This document shows positions 33,293 through 41,954 of a DNA stretch of 64,000 nucleotides, piece after piece. The stretch comes from Streptomyces sp. PTY087I2. GTDB taxonomy: Bacteria > Actinomycetota > Actinomycetes > Streptomycetales > Streptomycetaceae. The stretch spans positions 528-64,527 of the forward strand of contig NZ_LZRD01000023.1 in assembly GCF_001687325.1 (NCBI RefSeq). The letters are read 5' to 3'. The first letter of the stretch is position 1. Each line of letters starts with the position of its first letter. The notes beneath the pieces were generated by a model that was not told the DNA's origin, ran no database searches, and was given only the letters and a program-made list of their open reading frames with translations. A program made the translations under genes and the position numbers.

Positions 33293-34270
33293 ATGACCCT
33301 GCGCAGCTTCCGCCCCCGTGCCCTGGCCGCCGTGTCCCTGACCACGGTCGCCGCCCTGACCCTGGCCGCCTGCGGCGGGTCCGACGGCTCCGGTTCCGAC
33401 TCCGATTCCTCCGGCGGCTCCACCCGTACGGTGAAGACGGCGATGGGCGACGTGAAGGTCAAGGAGGCCCCCCAGCGGGTGGTCGTCCTGGACACCGCCG
33501 AACTGGACTCGGCCCTCACCCTCGGCGTGAAGCCGGTCGGCGCGACCCACGCGGACGTGGCGTCGGGCTTCCTGAACTACCTGCCGAAGGACCAGGTCGC
33601 GGGCATCACGGACGTCGGCCAGATGATGACCCCGAACCTGGAGGCCATCGCCGGTCTGAAGCCCGACCTCATCCTCACCAGCAAGATCCGGCACGGCGAC
33701 AAGTACGACGAGCTGTCCAAGATCGCGCCGACCGTGATGACGGAGAACACCGGCTACCCCTGGAAGGAGAACTTCCAGGTCCACGCGCGGGCCCTCGGCA
33801 AGGAGGCCGAGGCGAAGATGGTCACCGCCGACTACGCGAACCACGTGGCGGACCTGACGAAGGCGCTCGGCGGCAAGGAGAAGGCGGCCGCGACCGAGGT
33901 CAACATGGTCCGCTTCGTCGAGGGCGCGGACATCCGCATCTACGGCAAGAAGAACTACATCGCCACGATCCTGGCCGACGTGGGCCTGGGCCGCCCGGCC
34001 ATCACCGACAAGGCCAAGGACGGCTTCTCGTACGACGTCAGCCCCGAGAAGATCGACCTCGCGGACGCGGACGTGGTCTTCCACTCGACGTACGGCGACC
34101 CGAAGAAGGCCAAGGAGACGCAGACCACGGGCAGCGGCCTGTGGAAGAACATGGACGCGGTGAAGAACGGCAAGGTCTTCGCGGTCGACGACCAGCTGTG
34201 GATCCAGGGCATCGGCTACACGGCGGCCGACAAGATCCTCGGCGAACTCCACAAGAGCCTGACCACGTAG
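33293..34270 (+). CDS. Iron-siderophore substrate-binding lipoprotein
   Basis: A 325-residue lipoprotein four bases after the ATPase stop. Signal: RPRALAAVSLTTVAALTLA with lipobox LAAC (Cys about 23), then a Ser/Gly/Asp linker. The FepB/BtuF fold is shown by PQRVVVLDTAELDSALTLGV, then LEAIAGLKPDLILTS and a C-terminal GIGYTAADKILGELHKSL. It captures the ferric siderophore outside the membrane. Which siderophore is not evident; no siderophore synthesis gene is in the window. Confidence 0.9.
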   Translation: MTLRSFRPRALAAVSLTTVAALTLAACGGSDGSGSDSDSSGGSTRTVKTAMGDVKVKEAPQRVVVLDTAELDSALTLGVKPVGATHADVASGFLNYLPKDQVAGITDVGQMMTPNLEAIAGLKPDLILTSKIRHGDKYDELSKIAPTVMTENTGYPWKENFQVHARALGKEAEAKMVTADYANHVADLTKALGGKEKAAATEVNMVRFVEGADIRIYGKKNYIATILADVGLGRPAITDKAKDGFSYDVSPEKIDLADADVVFHSTYGDPKKAKETQTTGSGLWKNMDAVKNGKVFAVDDQLWIQGIGYTAADKILGELHKSLTT

Positions 34271-34304
34271 GAAGGCGCGGTGGCGGCGCGCGGACCGGGA
34301 TCCT

Positions 34305-35534
34305 TCAGGACCGGCGCGCCCGCCACACCAGGTAGAGCGCGGAGGCGACGGCGGCGACGCGGACGACGACGGGCCAGGTCTCCAGCAGGACGTCCCGCAT
34401 CGCGCCCTCGCGGATCGGCTCGCCCCAGCGCCCCTCCATCCTCCCCCACACCCACACCAGGGCCCCGGCCGCCACGACGCCCGGGAGGCCGAGCGCCGCC
34501 CATTTCGCCTCCGTACGGGAGAGGGTGCGCGAGCTGTACGCGATGAGCCAGCCGCCCGCCAGCGGCAGCCAGGAACCGGTGACCACACCGGCGATGAGCA
34601 GGACGGCGGCTAGGAGCAGCAGCGGGTGCGCGAAGCCGCGGCGGGGTCCGGGGGCGGCTTCGGGTTCGGCGACGACGGGGGCGGCCTTGCGGCGACGGAG
34701 CTTGACGAGGCGGAGGGCGCGGCGGCGGGCGGCGGTGCCTTCGCCACTGTCGGCGCCCTCCGCGTCCCCCTTCTCGCCCTCTTCCTCCGTCTCCTTCTTG
34801 TCCGTCTCGACGGGCTTCGGTCGCCTGCCGAGCAGCTCCGGGGCCTCGATGCCGCCGAAGAACCCGGGGATGGAGGTCCCCTCGTCGAAGGGCCCGGGCT
34901 CCAGGCGCCACCAGTCGGTCGCGTCGTCCGCGCCTCCCCGCTGGTCCTGGCCGAGCATGTGCGGGGCGGAGGGATCGGGCCAGGCCTGGACCGGTACGTC
35001 GTCGTCAGGGGCGTCGTCGGGGGCGTTCCCCGGACGGGGCACGGCGGCCGCGTCGGCGGCTTCCGTACGGTTCTCCGGCGCGTCCCCGGCATCGGGATCG
35101 CGGCGCGACGCGCCCCGCCCGAAACCGGCTTTCGGCTTCGGCTTCGGGGGCGCCGTGGCCTCCCGCCCCTCGTCCGAGCCCGGACCGGCTTCCTTCGGCC
35201 CCTTGCGCAGCAGCCCGCTCCGGGGCCGGGGAAGGGAGGTCCGCCGCTGCGGCTCGCCGCTGCCCGTACCGGTCCGGGCGGACGGCAGCGGGACCGTGCC
35301 GTCGGCGGACCGGGCCGCCGCGGCGACCAGTTCGTCCGGGCTGCCGAGCCTGCCGATGATGCGCCGCACGGCCGCCGGGGAGTCCGCGCCCTCCGCGGTG
35401 CGGCGGCGGTCGATCTCGCCCCGCAGCGTCGAGACGAGCCGCATCCGGGCGCCCGACGAGAGCTGTTGCTGCTGAGCCAGGTCGCCGACCCGGCTCAGGT
35501 AGTCGTACACGAGCTGGTCGCTCTCGATCCCCAC
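34305..35534 (-). CDS. Membrane protein with helical N-domain and disordered linker
   Basis: About 409 residues. The start is taken as GTG 35532-35534 (VGIESDQLVYDYLSRVGDLA), because GAGGGG is 9 bases upstream; the ATG at 35543 is directly against it. Residues 1-75 are a helical domain similar to those in conserved Streptomyces integral membrane proteins (IDRRRTAEG, VRRIIGRLGSPDELVAAAAR). Then come about 180 residues of Pro/Asp/Glu-rich linker with DDATDWWRLEPGPFDEGTSI. Four hydrophobic segments near the end (LLLLAAVLLIAGVVTGSWLP and following) anchor it. Role unknown. Confidence 0.75.
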   Translation of the reverse strand: MGIESDQLVYDYLSRVGDLAQQQQLSSGARMRLVSTLRGEIDRRRTAEGADSPAAVRRIIGRLGSPDELVAAAARSADGTVPLPSARTGTGSGEPQRRTSLPRPRSGLLRKGPKEAGPGSDEGREATAPPKPKPKAGFGRGASRRDPDAGDAPENRTEAADAAAVPRPGNAPDDAPDDDVPVQAWPDPSAPHMLGQDQRGGADDATDWWRLEPGPFDEGTSIPGFFGGIEAPELLGRRPKPVETDKKETEEEGEKGDAEGADSGEGTAARRRALRLVKLRRRKAAPVVAEPEAAPGPRRGFAHPLLLLAAVLLIAGVVTGSWLPLAGGWLIAYSSRTLSRTEAKWAALGLPGVVAAGALVWVWGRMEGRWGEPIREGAMRDVLLETWPVVVRVAAVASALYLVWRARRS

Positions 35535-35598
35535 GCGGTGCATCCCCTCTACCCGGCCCTGCCCCGACGGTAGCGTTCCAGCGGCTACCGTGGGACGG

Positions 35599-38055
35599 AT
35601 GGGGACGACCACACCACCGCGCACGCTCGCCGAAGCCCTGCGCGCCCGGGGCGACGAATCGCTGGCCGGGCTGTTGCGTGCCCGCCCCGACCTCCTCAAT
35701 CCGGTGCCGAACGACATCACGCAGCTCGCCACGCGGGCGGGTACCCGGGCGTCGGTCGTCCGCGCGCTGGAGCACCTGGACCGGTTCGCGTTGCAGACCG
35801 CCGAGGCGCTGGCGGTGGCGCCGGACCCGGCCCCGTACGACACGCTGCTCTCGCTGCTCACCGGCGACGGTCTGGACGACGGCGAGCAGCGCGACGACGT
35901 GGGCGCGGCGATCACTGCGGCGCTGCCGGGCGCGCTGGCGACGCTGCGGGAACAGGCCCTGGTCTGGGGCGAGGACGATCGGCTGCGGCTGGTGCGTACG
36001 GCTCGCGAGCTGCTGGCCCCGTCCCCGCAGCACCCCTCCCCCACCGGCCTGGGCCCCACGGTCGCGGAGGCGACGGCGGGCATGTCGCCGGGCCGGCTCC
36101 AGGAGATCCTGGCGGCGACGGGCCTGCCCGCGACGCACGACCCGGTCTCGGCGGTGGCAGCGCTGTCCGCCCTGTTCACGGACCGGACGCGGATGGCGGA
36201 GCTGCTGGACACGGCGCCGGTGGAGGCGCTGTCGGTGCTGGACCGGCTGGTGTGGGGCCCGCCGTACGGGGAGGTGACGCCGAACCCCACGCCTCCCGTG
36301 AAGTGGCTGCGCGACCGGGGCCTGCTGCTGCCGGTGTCCACGCGCACGGTGGTCCTGCCGCGTGAGGCGGCGCTGCATCTGCGTGCCGGGCGCGCGCACC
36401 GCGTGCCGGAACCGGTCCCCCCGGTCGTCGCGGCGGCGGCCGAACGCGATCCACAGGCTGTGGACAGGGCGGCGGCGGGCCAGGCGTTCATGGCGCTGTC
36501 CACGATCGAGGAGCTGCTGAAGCTCTGGGACGGCGGCGGCCCGACGATCCTGCGCGCGGGCGGCCTGAGCGTACGGGAGCTGAAGCGCGCCGCGACGGCG
36601 CTGGACGTGACGGAGCCGATCGCCGCGTTCTGGATCGAACTGGCCTACGGGGCGGGGCTGCTGGCCTCCGACGGGGAGACCGACGAGCGGTACGCGCCGA
36701 CGCCCGCGTCCGACGAGTGGCTCGACCTGTCCGCCGAGGACCGCTGGACGCATCTGGCCACCGCCTGGCTCGCCGCCACCCGGACCCCGGGCCTGGTCGG
36801 CGGCCAGGACGCCAAGGGCCGGGCCCTGTCCGCGCTCGGCCCGGAGCTGGACCGCTCGGCGGCCCCCGACGTACGCCGCCGGGTGCTGGCCCTGTTCGCC
36901 GAACTCGCCCCGGGCACGGCACCGGACCCGGAGGCGCTGCTGCGACGGCTCCGCTGGGAACGCCCGTTGCGCGGTGCGGCGCCCGCGACGGAGGGCACGG
37001 ACCTCCGCTCGCGCCTGGCGCTCTGGACGCTGAACGAGGCGGAGCTGCTGGGCATCACGGGCCGGGGCGCGCTGTCCTCGGCGGCCCGCGCACTCCTGAA
37101 CGAGGGCGAGGAGACGGCGGCGGCCCTTCTGTCCCCCCTCCTCCCCGAACCCCTGGACCACGTCCTGCTCCAGGCGGACCTGACGGCGGTGGCCCCGGGC
37201 CCGCTGGAACGCCCGCTGGCGGAGACCCTCTCGGTCCTGGCGGACGTGGAGTCGAAGGGCGGGGCGACGGTGTACCGCTTCACGCCCGGTTCGGTGCGCC
37301 GCGCGCTGGACGCCGGGCAGGCGGCGGCCGACCTGCACGCGTTCCTGGCGGCGCACAGCCGTACGCCGGTGCCGCAGCCGCTGAGCTACCTCATCGACGA
37401 CGTGGCCCGCCGCCACGGGCACCTGCGGATCGGGGCGGCGTCCGCGTACGTACGCTGCGACGACGAGGCGGTCCTCAACGAGATCCTGGCCGACCGCCGC
37501 TCCACGGGCCTGCGCCTGCGCCGCCTGGCCCCCACGGTGCTGGCCGCCCAGTCCGACCCCGGCTCCCTCCTGGAAGCCCTGCGCGACATGGGCTACGCCC
37601 CGGCCGCCGAATCCGCCGACGGCGACGTCCTGATCACCCGGGCCGGCGCCCGCCGCACCCCGCCCCGCACGCCTCCCGTCCCCGTCCCCGAGGGCCCGCC
37701 GACCCCCGACGACACCCTCCTGGGCGCGGCGGTCCGAGCCATCCGCGCGGGCGACACGGCCGCCACGGTGGCCCGCAAGGAGCCCCCGGAGGGCACCACG
37801 GGCTCCACCCCCTCGGGCACCCTCCCCCGCACCACGCCCGCCGAGACCCTGGCCACGGTCCAGGCGGCCGCGATGACGGGCTCCACGGTCTGGATCGGCT
37901 ACGTCAACGCGGACGGCGCGGCCAGCCAACGCGTGATCGCCCCGGTCCGCGTAGAGGGCGGCTTCGTCACGGCCTACGACCACACGGCCGACGAGGTCCG
38001 CACGTACCCCCTGCACCGGATCACGGGGGTGGCGGAACTGGCGGAGGAGGGGTAG
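35599..38055 (+). CDS. Helicase C-terminal-domain (XPB/Ssl2-like) protein
   Basis: An 818-residue protein with no Walker motif. The N-terminal 250 residues are winged-helix-like (LAEALRARGDESLAGLLRAR, then VRALEHLDRFALQTAEALAV). The central part (VLLQADLTAVAPGPLERPLA, GGATVYRFTPGSVRRALDAG) is the Helicase_C_3 / XPB-Ssl2 domain. The end (VQAAAMTGSTVWIGYVNADG, then VRTYPLHRITGVAEL) resembles a WYL-type ligand domain. In actinobacteria it accompanies the XPB helicase, here 1.6 kb downstream. ATG 35599 or GTG 35590. It may regulate or assist the helicase. Confidence 0.85.
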   Translation: MGTTTPPRTLAEALRARGDESLAGLLRARPDLLNPVPNDITQLATRAGTRASVVRALEHLDRFALQTAEALAVAPDPAPYDTLLSLLTGDGLDDGEQRDDVGAAITAALPGALATLREQALVWGEDDRLRLVRTARELLAPSPQHPSPTGLGPTVAEATAGMSPGRLQEILAATGLPATHDPVSAVAALSALFTDRTRMAELLDTAPVEALSVLDRLVWGPPYGEVTPNPTPPVKWLRDRGLLLPVSTRTVVLPREAALHLRAGRAHRVPEPVPPVVAAAAERDPQAVDRAAAGQAFMALSTIEELLKLWDGGGPTILRAGGLSVRELKRAATALDVTEPIAAFWIELAYGAGLLASDGETDERYAPTPASDEWLDLSAEDRWTHLATAWLAATRTPGLVGGQDAKGRALSALGPELDRSAAPDVRRRVLALFAELAPGTAPDPEALLRRLRWERPLRGAAPATEGTDLRSRLALWTLNEAELLGITGRGALSSAARALLNEGEETAAALLSPLLPEPLDHVLLQADLTAVAPGPLERPLAETLSVLADVESKGGATVYRFTPGSVRRALDAGQAAADLHAFLAAHSRTPVPQPLSYLIDDVARRHGHLRIGAASAYVRCDDEAVLNEILADRRSTGLRLRRLAPTVLAAQSDPGSLLEALRDMGYAPAAESADGDVLITRAGARRTPPRTPPVPVPEGPPTPDDTLLGAAVRAIRAGDTAATVARKEPPEGTTGSTPSGTLPRTTPAETLATVQAAAMTGSTVWIGYVNADGAASQRVIAPVRVEGGFVTAYDHTADEVRTYPLHRITGVAELAEEG

Positions 38056-38104
38056 GGGCGGCCGCACCTCGTCGGCAAGCGTGCCCGTCTGCGATGCTGC
38101 GGGC

Positions 38105-38881
38105 ATGTCCACAGACCGCCCCGCCTCCGGCCCGGTGTCCCCCGAGCCCGTGTCGCCCGGGCCGCCCGGCGCGCCGATGCCTCCGCTGCTCACGCAGTCC
38201 TGGCTGGATCTGGCGTTCCTGCACTGGGCGGTCGACCCGGCGGACGTCGCGCCGCTGTTGCCGGCGGGGACGGTGCCGGACACGTTCGACGGGGCGACGA
38301 CGTACGTGGGGCTGGTGGCGTTCCGGATGTATCGGGTGGGGGTGCTCGGGCTGCCGGGGATTCCCTACCTGGGGACCTTTCCCGAGACCAACGTCCGGCT
38401 GTACTCCGTGGACGGACGCGGTCGGCGCGCTGTCGTCTTCCGGTCCCTGGACGCCTCGCGGCTCATCCCGGTTCTCGTGGCGCGGGCCGCGGTCCGGTTG
38501 CCGTACGTGTGGTCCCGGATGGGCATCGAGCGGTCCGGCGACACCCTCACGTACACGAGTCGGCGGCGGTGGCCCGGTCCGCGTGGGGCGGGGAGCAGGA
38601 TCGTGCTCCGGCCCGGTGACGCGATCGCCGAACCCACCCCGCTGGAGCACTTCCTGACCGCCCGGTGGGCCCTGCACACCTCGCTCTTCGGGCGGACCGC
38701 CTATCTGCCCAACGTGCATCCCCGGTGGCCGCTCCACCGGGCGGAGCTGCTGGAGTGCGACGAGGACCTGGTCACGGCGGGCGGGCTGCCCGCGCCGGCC
38801 GGGGAGCCGATGAGCGTGCTGTACTCGCCGGGCGTCCCCGTACGCTTCGGGCCGCAGCGGCGGCCGGGGCCCGGGGCCTGA
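38105..38881 (+). CDS. DUF2071 (YqjF-like) protein
   Basis: A 258-residue protein starting at ATG 38105 after an upstream ATG (38081) without support. Family signatures: TQSWLDLAFLHWAVDPADVA, FDGATTYVGLVAFRMYRVGV, YLGTFPETNVRLYSVDGRGR and EHFLTARWALHTSLFGRTAY. DUF2071 proteins have a single beta-rich domain of unknown biochemical role. It sits between the two XPB-related genes. Confidence 0.88.
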   Translation: MSTDRPASGPVSPEPVSPGPPGAPMPPLLTQSWLDLAFLHWAVDPADVAPLLPAGTVPDTFDGATTYVGLVAFRMYRVGVLGLPGIPYLGTFPETNVRLYSVDGRGRRAVVFRSLDASRLIPVLVARAAVRLPYVWSRMGIERSGDTLTYTSRRRWPGPRGAGSRIVLRPGDAIAEPTPLEHFLTARWALHTSLFGRTAYLPNVHPRWPLHRAELLECDEDLVTAGGLPAPAGEPMSVLYSPGVPVRFGPQRRPGPGA

Positions 38882-38897
38882 AGGAGCGGGGCCCCGG
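38871..38897. terminator. Hairpin overlapping the DUF2071 stop codon
   Basis: CCGGGGCC (38871-38878) pairs with GGCCCCGG (38890-38897). It lies at the junction of the convergent DUF2071 gene and the broken gene that follows, so terminator function is plausible but the stem is short. Confidence 0.4.
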
Positions 38898-38924
38898 ACT
38901 CGTTCGCGTACGCCTACCCGGGGC

Positions 38925-39518
38925 TCAGCCCGGGTCCATGTCCTGGAACCGCTCGAAGGTGTCCGTCCCCGTGGCCCCCTTCTTCCATGTGACGGTCAGC
39001 GTGTCGCCGTTCTGCCGCAGGTTGCCGGCCCGGCCCTTGCACTCGAACCCGTCGCTGTCGGTGAAGACCGCGTTGACCCGCGTGGGCTCGTCGGCGTACT
39101 CGTCGCCGAGCACGAGCATCGTGGAGTCCGACTCCTTCTTCCACACCGCCTGGAGTCCGGTGCCGGTGGGCTGGGGCACGAACGGGTTGTCCGAGCGGGC
39201 AGGCGGTGAGGCGGACGGCTCCTCGGCCGGGTCCGTCGTCGGGTCCGTCGCCTCCGGGCTCTCCCCGGCGCTTCCGTCGGACCCGGTCGCGCTTGGAGTC
39301 CCCACGGACGTGGGCGACTTGGCCTCGTCGCTCCCGCCGCCGTATCCGTACCCGTGCGGCTGTGTGCCCTGCGCCGGCTGCGCGTACGGGTTCCCGACGA
39401 CCGGCTGCTGCGGCTGCCCGTAGCCGGGCCGCGGGGATCACGGCGGCATCGGCGGTGGTGCGCCGAAGGGCTGCTGCCCCTGCGGCATCGGCTGCTGCTC
39501 GTCGTACGGCTGGGACAC
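38925..39518 (-). pseudogene. Pro/Gln-rich protein gene interrupted by an in-frame TGA
   Basis: A strong ribosome-binding site (GGGGGGAGGTCACGC) precedes GTG 39516-39518. The frame reads SQPYDEQQPMPQGQQPFGAP, then stops at TGA (39438-39440) after 26 codons. Without any shift it continues as GYGQPQQPVVGNPYAQPAQG, an acidic Ser/Thr/Pro segment, then a folded C-terminal domain (LQAVWKKESDSTMLVLGDEY, then FTDSDGFECKGRAGN and DTLTVTWKKGATGTDTFERF). Composition and frame continuity show that both halves belonged together. Either a recent nonsense mutation or a sequencing error. A start inside the second half (39305) has no ribosome-binding site. Confidence 0.6.
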
Positions 39519-39693
39519 GCGTGACCTCCCCCGTACCGGCGTCCTGCCTGCACTCCGCCTTTTTGTACCAGCCACCCATCCGCCCCCACCGCGCATATCC
39601 GCCGCGCTGGCCCATCCCACCCCGCCCCCCGATGATGCACACTGGACGTTTGGCCGCAGCCGTGGCCGTACGCCGCAGAAAGGGCCGAAGCGC

Positions 39694-41337
39694 GTGACCG
39701 GACCCCTCATCGTCCAGAGCGACAAGACGCTGCTCCTCGAAGTCGACCACGACCTGGCCGAGGCCTGCCGTCGTGCCATCGCGCCGTTCGCGGAGCTGGA
39801 GCGTGCGCCCGAGCACATCCACACGTACCGGGTCACCCCGCTCGGGCTGTGGAACGCCCGTGCCGCCGGGCACGACGCCGAGCAGGTCGTCGACGCGCTC
39901 GTCGAGTACTCCCGGTATCCCGTGCCGCACGCGCTCCTGGTCGACATCGCCGAGACGATGGCGCGGTACGGGCGGCTCACCCTGTCCAAGCACCCCGTGC
40001 ACGGGCTCGTGCTCACCACCACCGACCGGCCCGTGCTGGAGGAGATCCTCCGGTCCAAGAAGGTCCAGCCGCTGGTCGGGGCCCGGATCGACCCCGACAC
40101 CGTGGCCGTGCACCCCTCCGAGCGCGGGCAGGTCAAGCAGACGCTGCTCAAGCTCGGCTGGCCCGCCGAGGACCTCGCCGGTTACGTCGACGGCGAGGCC
40201 CACCCCATCGAGCTGGCCGAGGACGGCTGGGCCCTGCGGCCGTACCAGAAGCAGGCCGTGGAGGGGTTCTGGCACGGCGGGTCGGGGGTTGTGGTGCTGC
40301 CGTGCGGCGCGGGCAAGACGCTCGTCGGCGCCGGTGCCATGGCCGAGGCCAAGGCCACCACGCTCATCCTCGTCACCAACACCGTCTCCGCCCGGCAGTG
40401 GAAGCACGAGCTGGTGAAGCGCACCTCGCTCACCGAGGACGAGATCGGCGAGTACAGCGGTACGAAGAAGGAGATCCGGCCGGTCACCATCGCCACCTAC
40501 CAGGTGCTGACCACCCGGCGGAAGGGCGTCTACCCGCACCTGGAGCTCTTCGACTCCCGTGACTGGGGGCTCGTCGTCTACGACGAGGTGCATCTGCTGC
40601 CCGCCCCCGTCTTCAAGTTCACCGCCGACCTCCAGGCCCGGCGGCGGCTGGGGCTCACCGCGACCCTCGTGCGGGAGGACGGGCGGGAGTCCGACGTCTT
40701 CTCGCTCATCGGGCCGAAGCGGTTCGACGCGCCCTGGAAGGAGATCGAGGCGCAGGGCTACATCGCGCCCGCCGACTGCGTCGAGGTCCGCGTCAACCTC
40801 ACCGACTCCGAGCGGCTCGCCTACGCGACCGCCGAGACGGAGGAGAAGTACCGGTTCTGCGCCACCACCGCCACCAAGCGGAAGGTGACCGAGGCGCTGG
40901 TGCGCAAGCACCGGGGCGAGCAGACCCTCGTCATCGGGCAGTACATCGACCAGCTCGATGAGCTGGGGGAACACCTCGACGCGCCGGTCATCAAGGGCGA
41001 GACCAGCAACACCCAGCGCGAGAAGCTCTTCGACGCGTTCCGGAACGGCGAGATCAGCGTCCTGGTCGTCTCCAAGGTCGCCAACTTCTCCATCGACCTG
41101 CCCGAGGCCACCGTCGCCATCCAGGTCTCCGGCACCTTCGGGTCCCGCCAGGAGGAGGCCCAGCGTCTCGGCCGCGTCCTGCGGCCGAAGGCCGACGGGC
41201 ACGAGGCCCGGTTCTACTCGGTCGTCGCCCGCGACACCATCGACCAGGACTTCGCGGCGCACCGCCAGCGGTTCCTGGCCGAGCAGGGCTACGCGTACCG
41301 CATCGTCGACGCGGACGAGCTGCTCGCGGAGAGCTGA
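39694..41337 (+). CDS. XPB-family DEAD/DEAH-box DNA helicase
   Basis: A 547-residue superfamily 2 helicase. N-terminal damage-recognition-like domain (IVQSDKTLLLEVDHDLAEAC), Walker A LPCGAGKTLVGA, motif II VYDEVHLLPA (DEVH), motif III GLTATLVREDGRESD containing the RED motif typical of XPB, and motif VI EEAQRLGRVLRPK. Bacterial XPB unwinds DNA 3' to 5' and is thought to act in repair. GTG start at 39694 with AAGG upstream. The partner-like gene lies at 35599-38055. Confidence 0.93.
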   Translation: MTGPLIVQSDKTLLLEVDHDLAEACRRAIAPFAELERAPEHIHTYRVTPLGLWNARAAGHDAEQVVDALVEYSRYPVPHALLVDIAETMARYGRLTLSKHPVHGLVLTTTDRPVLEEILRSKKVQPLVGARIDPDTVAVHPSERGQVKQTLLKLGWPAEDLAGYVDGEAHPIELAEDGWALRPYQKQAVEGFWHGGSGVVVLPCGAGKTLVGAGAMAEAKATTLILVTNTVSARQWKHELVKRTSLTEDEIGEYSGTKKEIRPVTIATYQVLTTRRKGVYPHLELFDSRDWGLVVYDEVHLLPAPVFKFTADLQARRRLGLTATLVREDGRESDVFSLIGPKRFDAPWKEIEAQGYIAPADCVEVRVNLTDSERLAYATAETEEKYRFCATTATKRKVTEALVRKHRGEQTLVIGQYIDQLDELGEHLDAPVIKGETSNTQREKLFDAFRNGEISVLVVSKVANFSIDLPEATVAIQVSGTFGSRQEEAQRLGRVLRPKADGHEARFYSVVARDTIDQDFAAHRQRFLAEQGYAYRIVDADELLAES

Positions 41338-41362
41338 GAAACGGGACGGGTACGGCGGGGCC

Positions 41363-41551
41363 TCAGCGGTCCCGCCGTACACCCGCCTCTTCCGCGTACT
41401 CCCCCAGGACGGCGACGCCGAACGCCGTGGTCACGAACACCTTCACGGCGCGCAGCGCGTCGCCGACGCGGTGGGGTCGGTGGTCACCGGTCGCCGCGGT
41501 CGCGCCGTGCGCGGGGCCGGTCGTGCGGGGGTTCAGGGTGGCTGTGCTCAT
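41363..41551 (-). CDS. Small conserved hypothetical protein
   Basis: A 62-residue protein: an N-terminal flexible part (TATLNPRTTGPAHGATAATG) and a helical end (VGDALRAVKVFVTTAFGVAV, then LGEYAEEAGVRRDR). ATG at 41549-41551, with GGGAG about 10 bases upstream. It converges on the XPB helicase gene. Codon bias supports translation. No family known to me. Confidence 0.6.
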   Translation of the reverse strand: MSTATLNPRTTGPAHGATAATGDHRPHRVGDALRAVKVFVTTAFGVAVLGEYAEEAGVRRDR

Positions 41552-41733
41552 GTATCCATGGTGCTCCCGTCACCCGTTCGGGCGCGTCGACCCGCAGACG
41601 GAAGCCGGTGCGCGGGCGCGTAGGTCTGCGGTGCCATGCCGGGGCCCGGCATCCCCTACGGGTACCCCTTGGACCCGCCCCCTCAGGTGGAGCCCGCGTA
41701 CGGTCCGCCGCGCGGCGGAGCCCCGTAATTCGT

Positions 41734-41763
41734 TTCGACCGTACGCCGCCCTGTGGCTACAAT
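41734..41763 (+). promoter_or_regulatory. Candidate promoter for the HelD-like gene
   Basis: TTCGAC (41734-41739) and TACAAT (41758-41763) are spaced by 18 bases, close to the vegetative sigma consensus. Start of transcription would be near 41770, giving a leader of about 185 bases before the GTG at 41955. The rest of the gap 41552-41954 shows no gene. Confidence 0.4.
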
Positions 41764-41954
41764 CGCCGGTCTGCCCGCCTCCCGCACCGTGGTACCGGCC
41801 TTTCGCTGCCGGCAGCCGGGGGAGCGCCGTCGGCCGGACGGAAACCGGCCGGCACCCACGCGAACCAACCTTCCCAGCGGACCGCCCCCGCCCGGCCTCA
41901 GCCGGTATCGGCGCGCGGTCCGCCGTCCTGCGTTGAAGAGCCGGAGGCAACACC

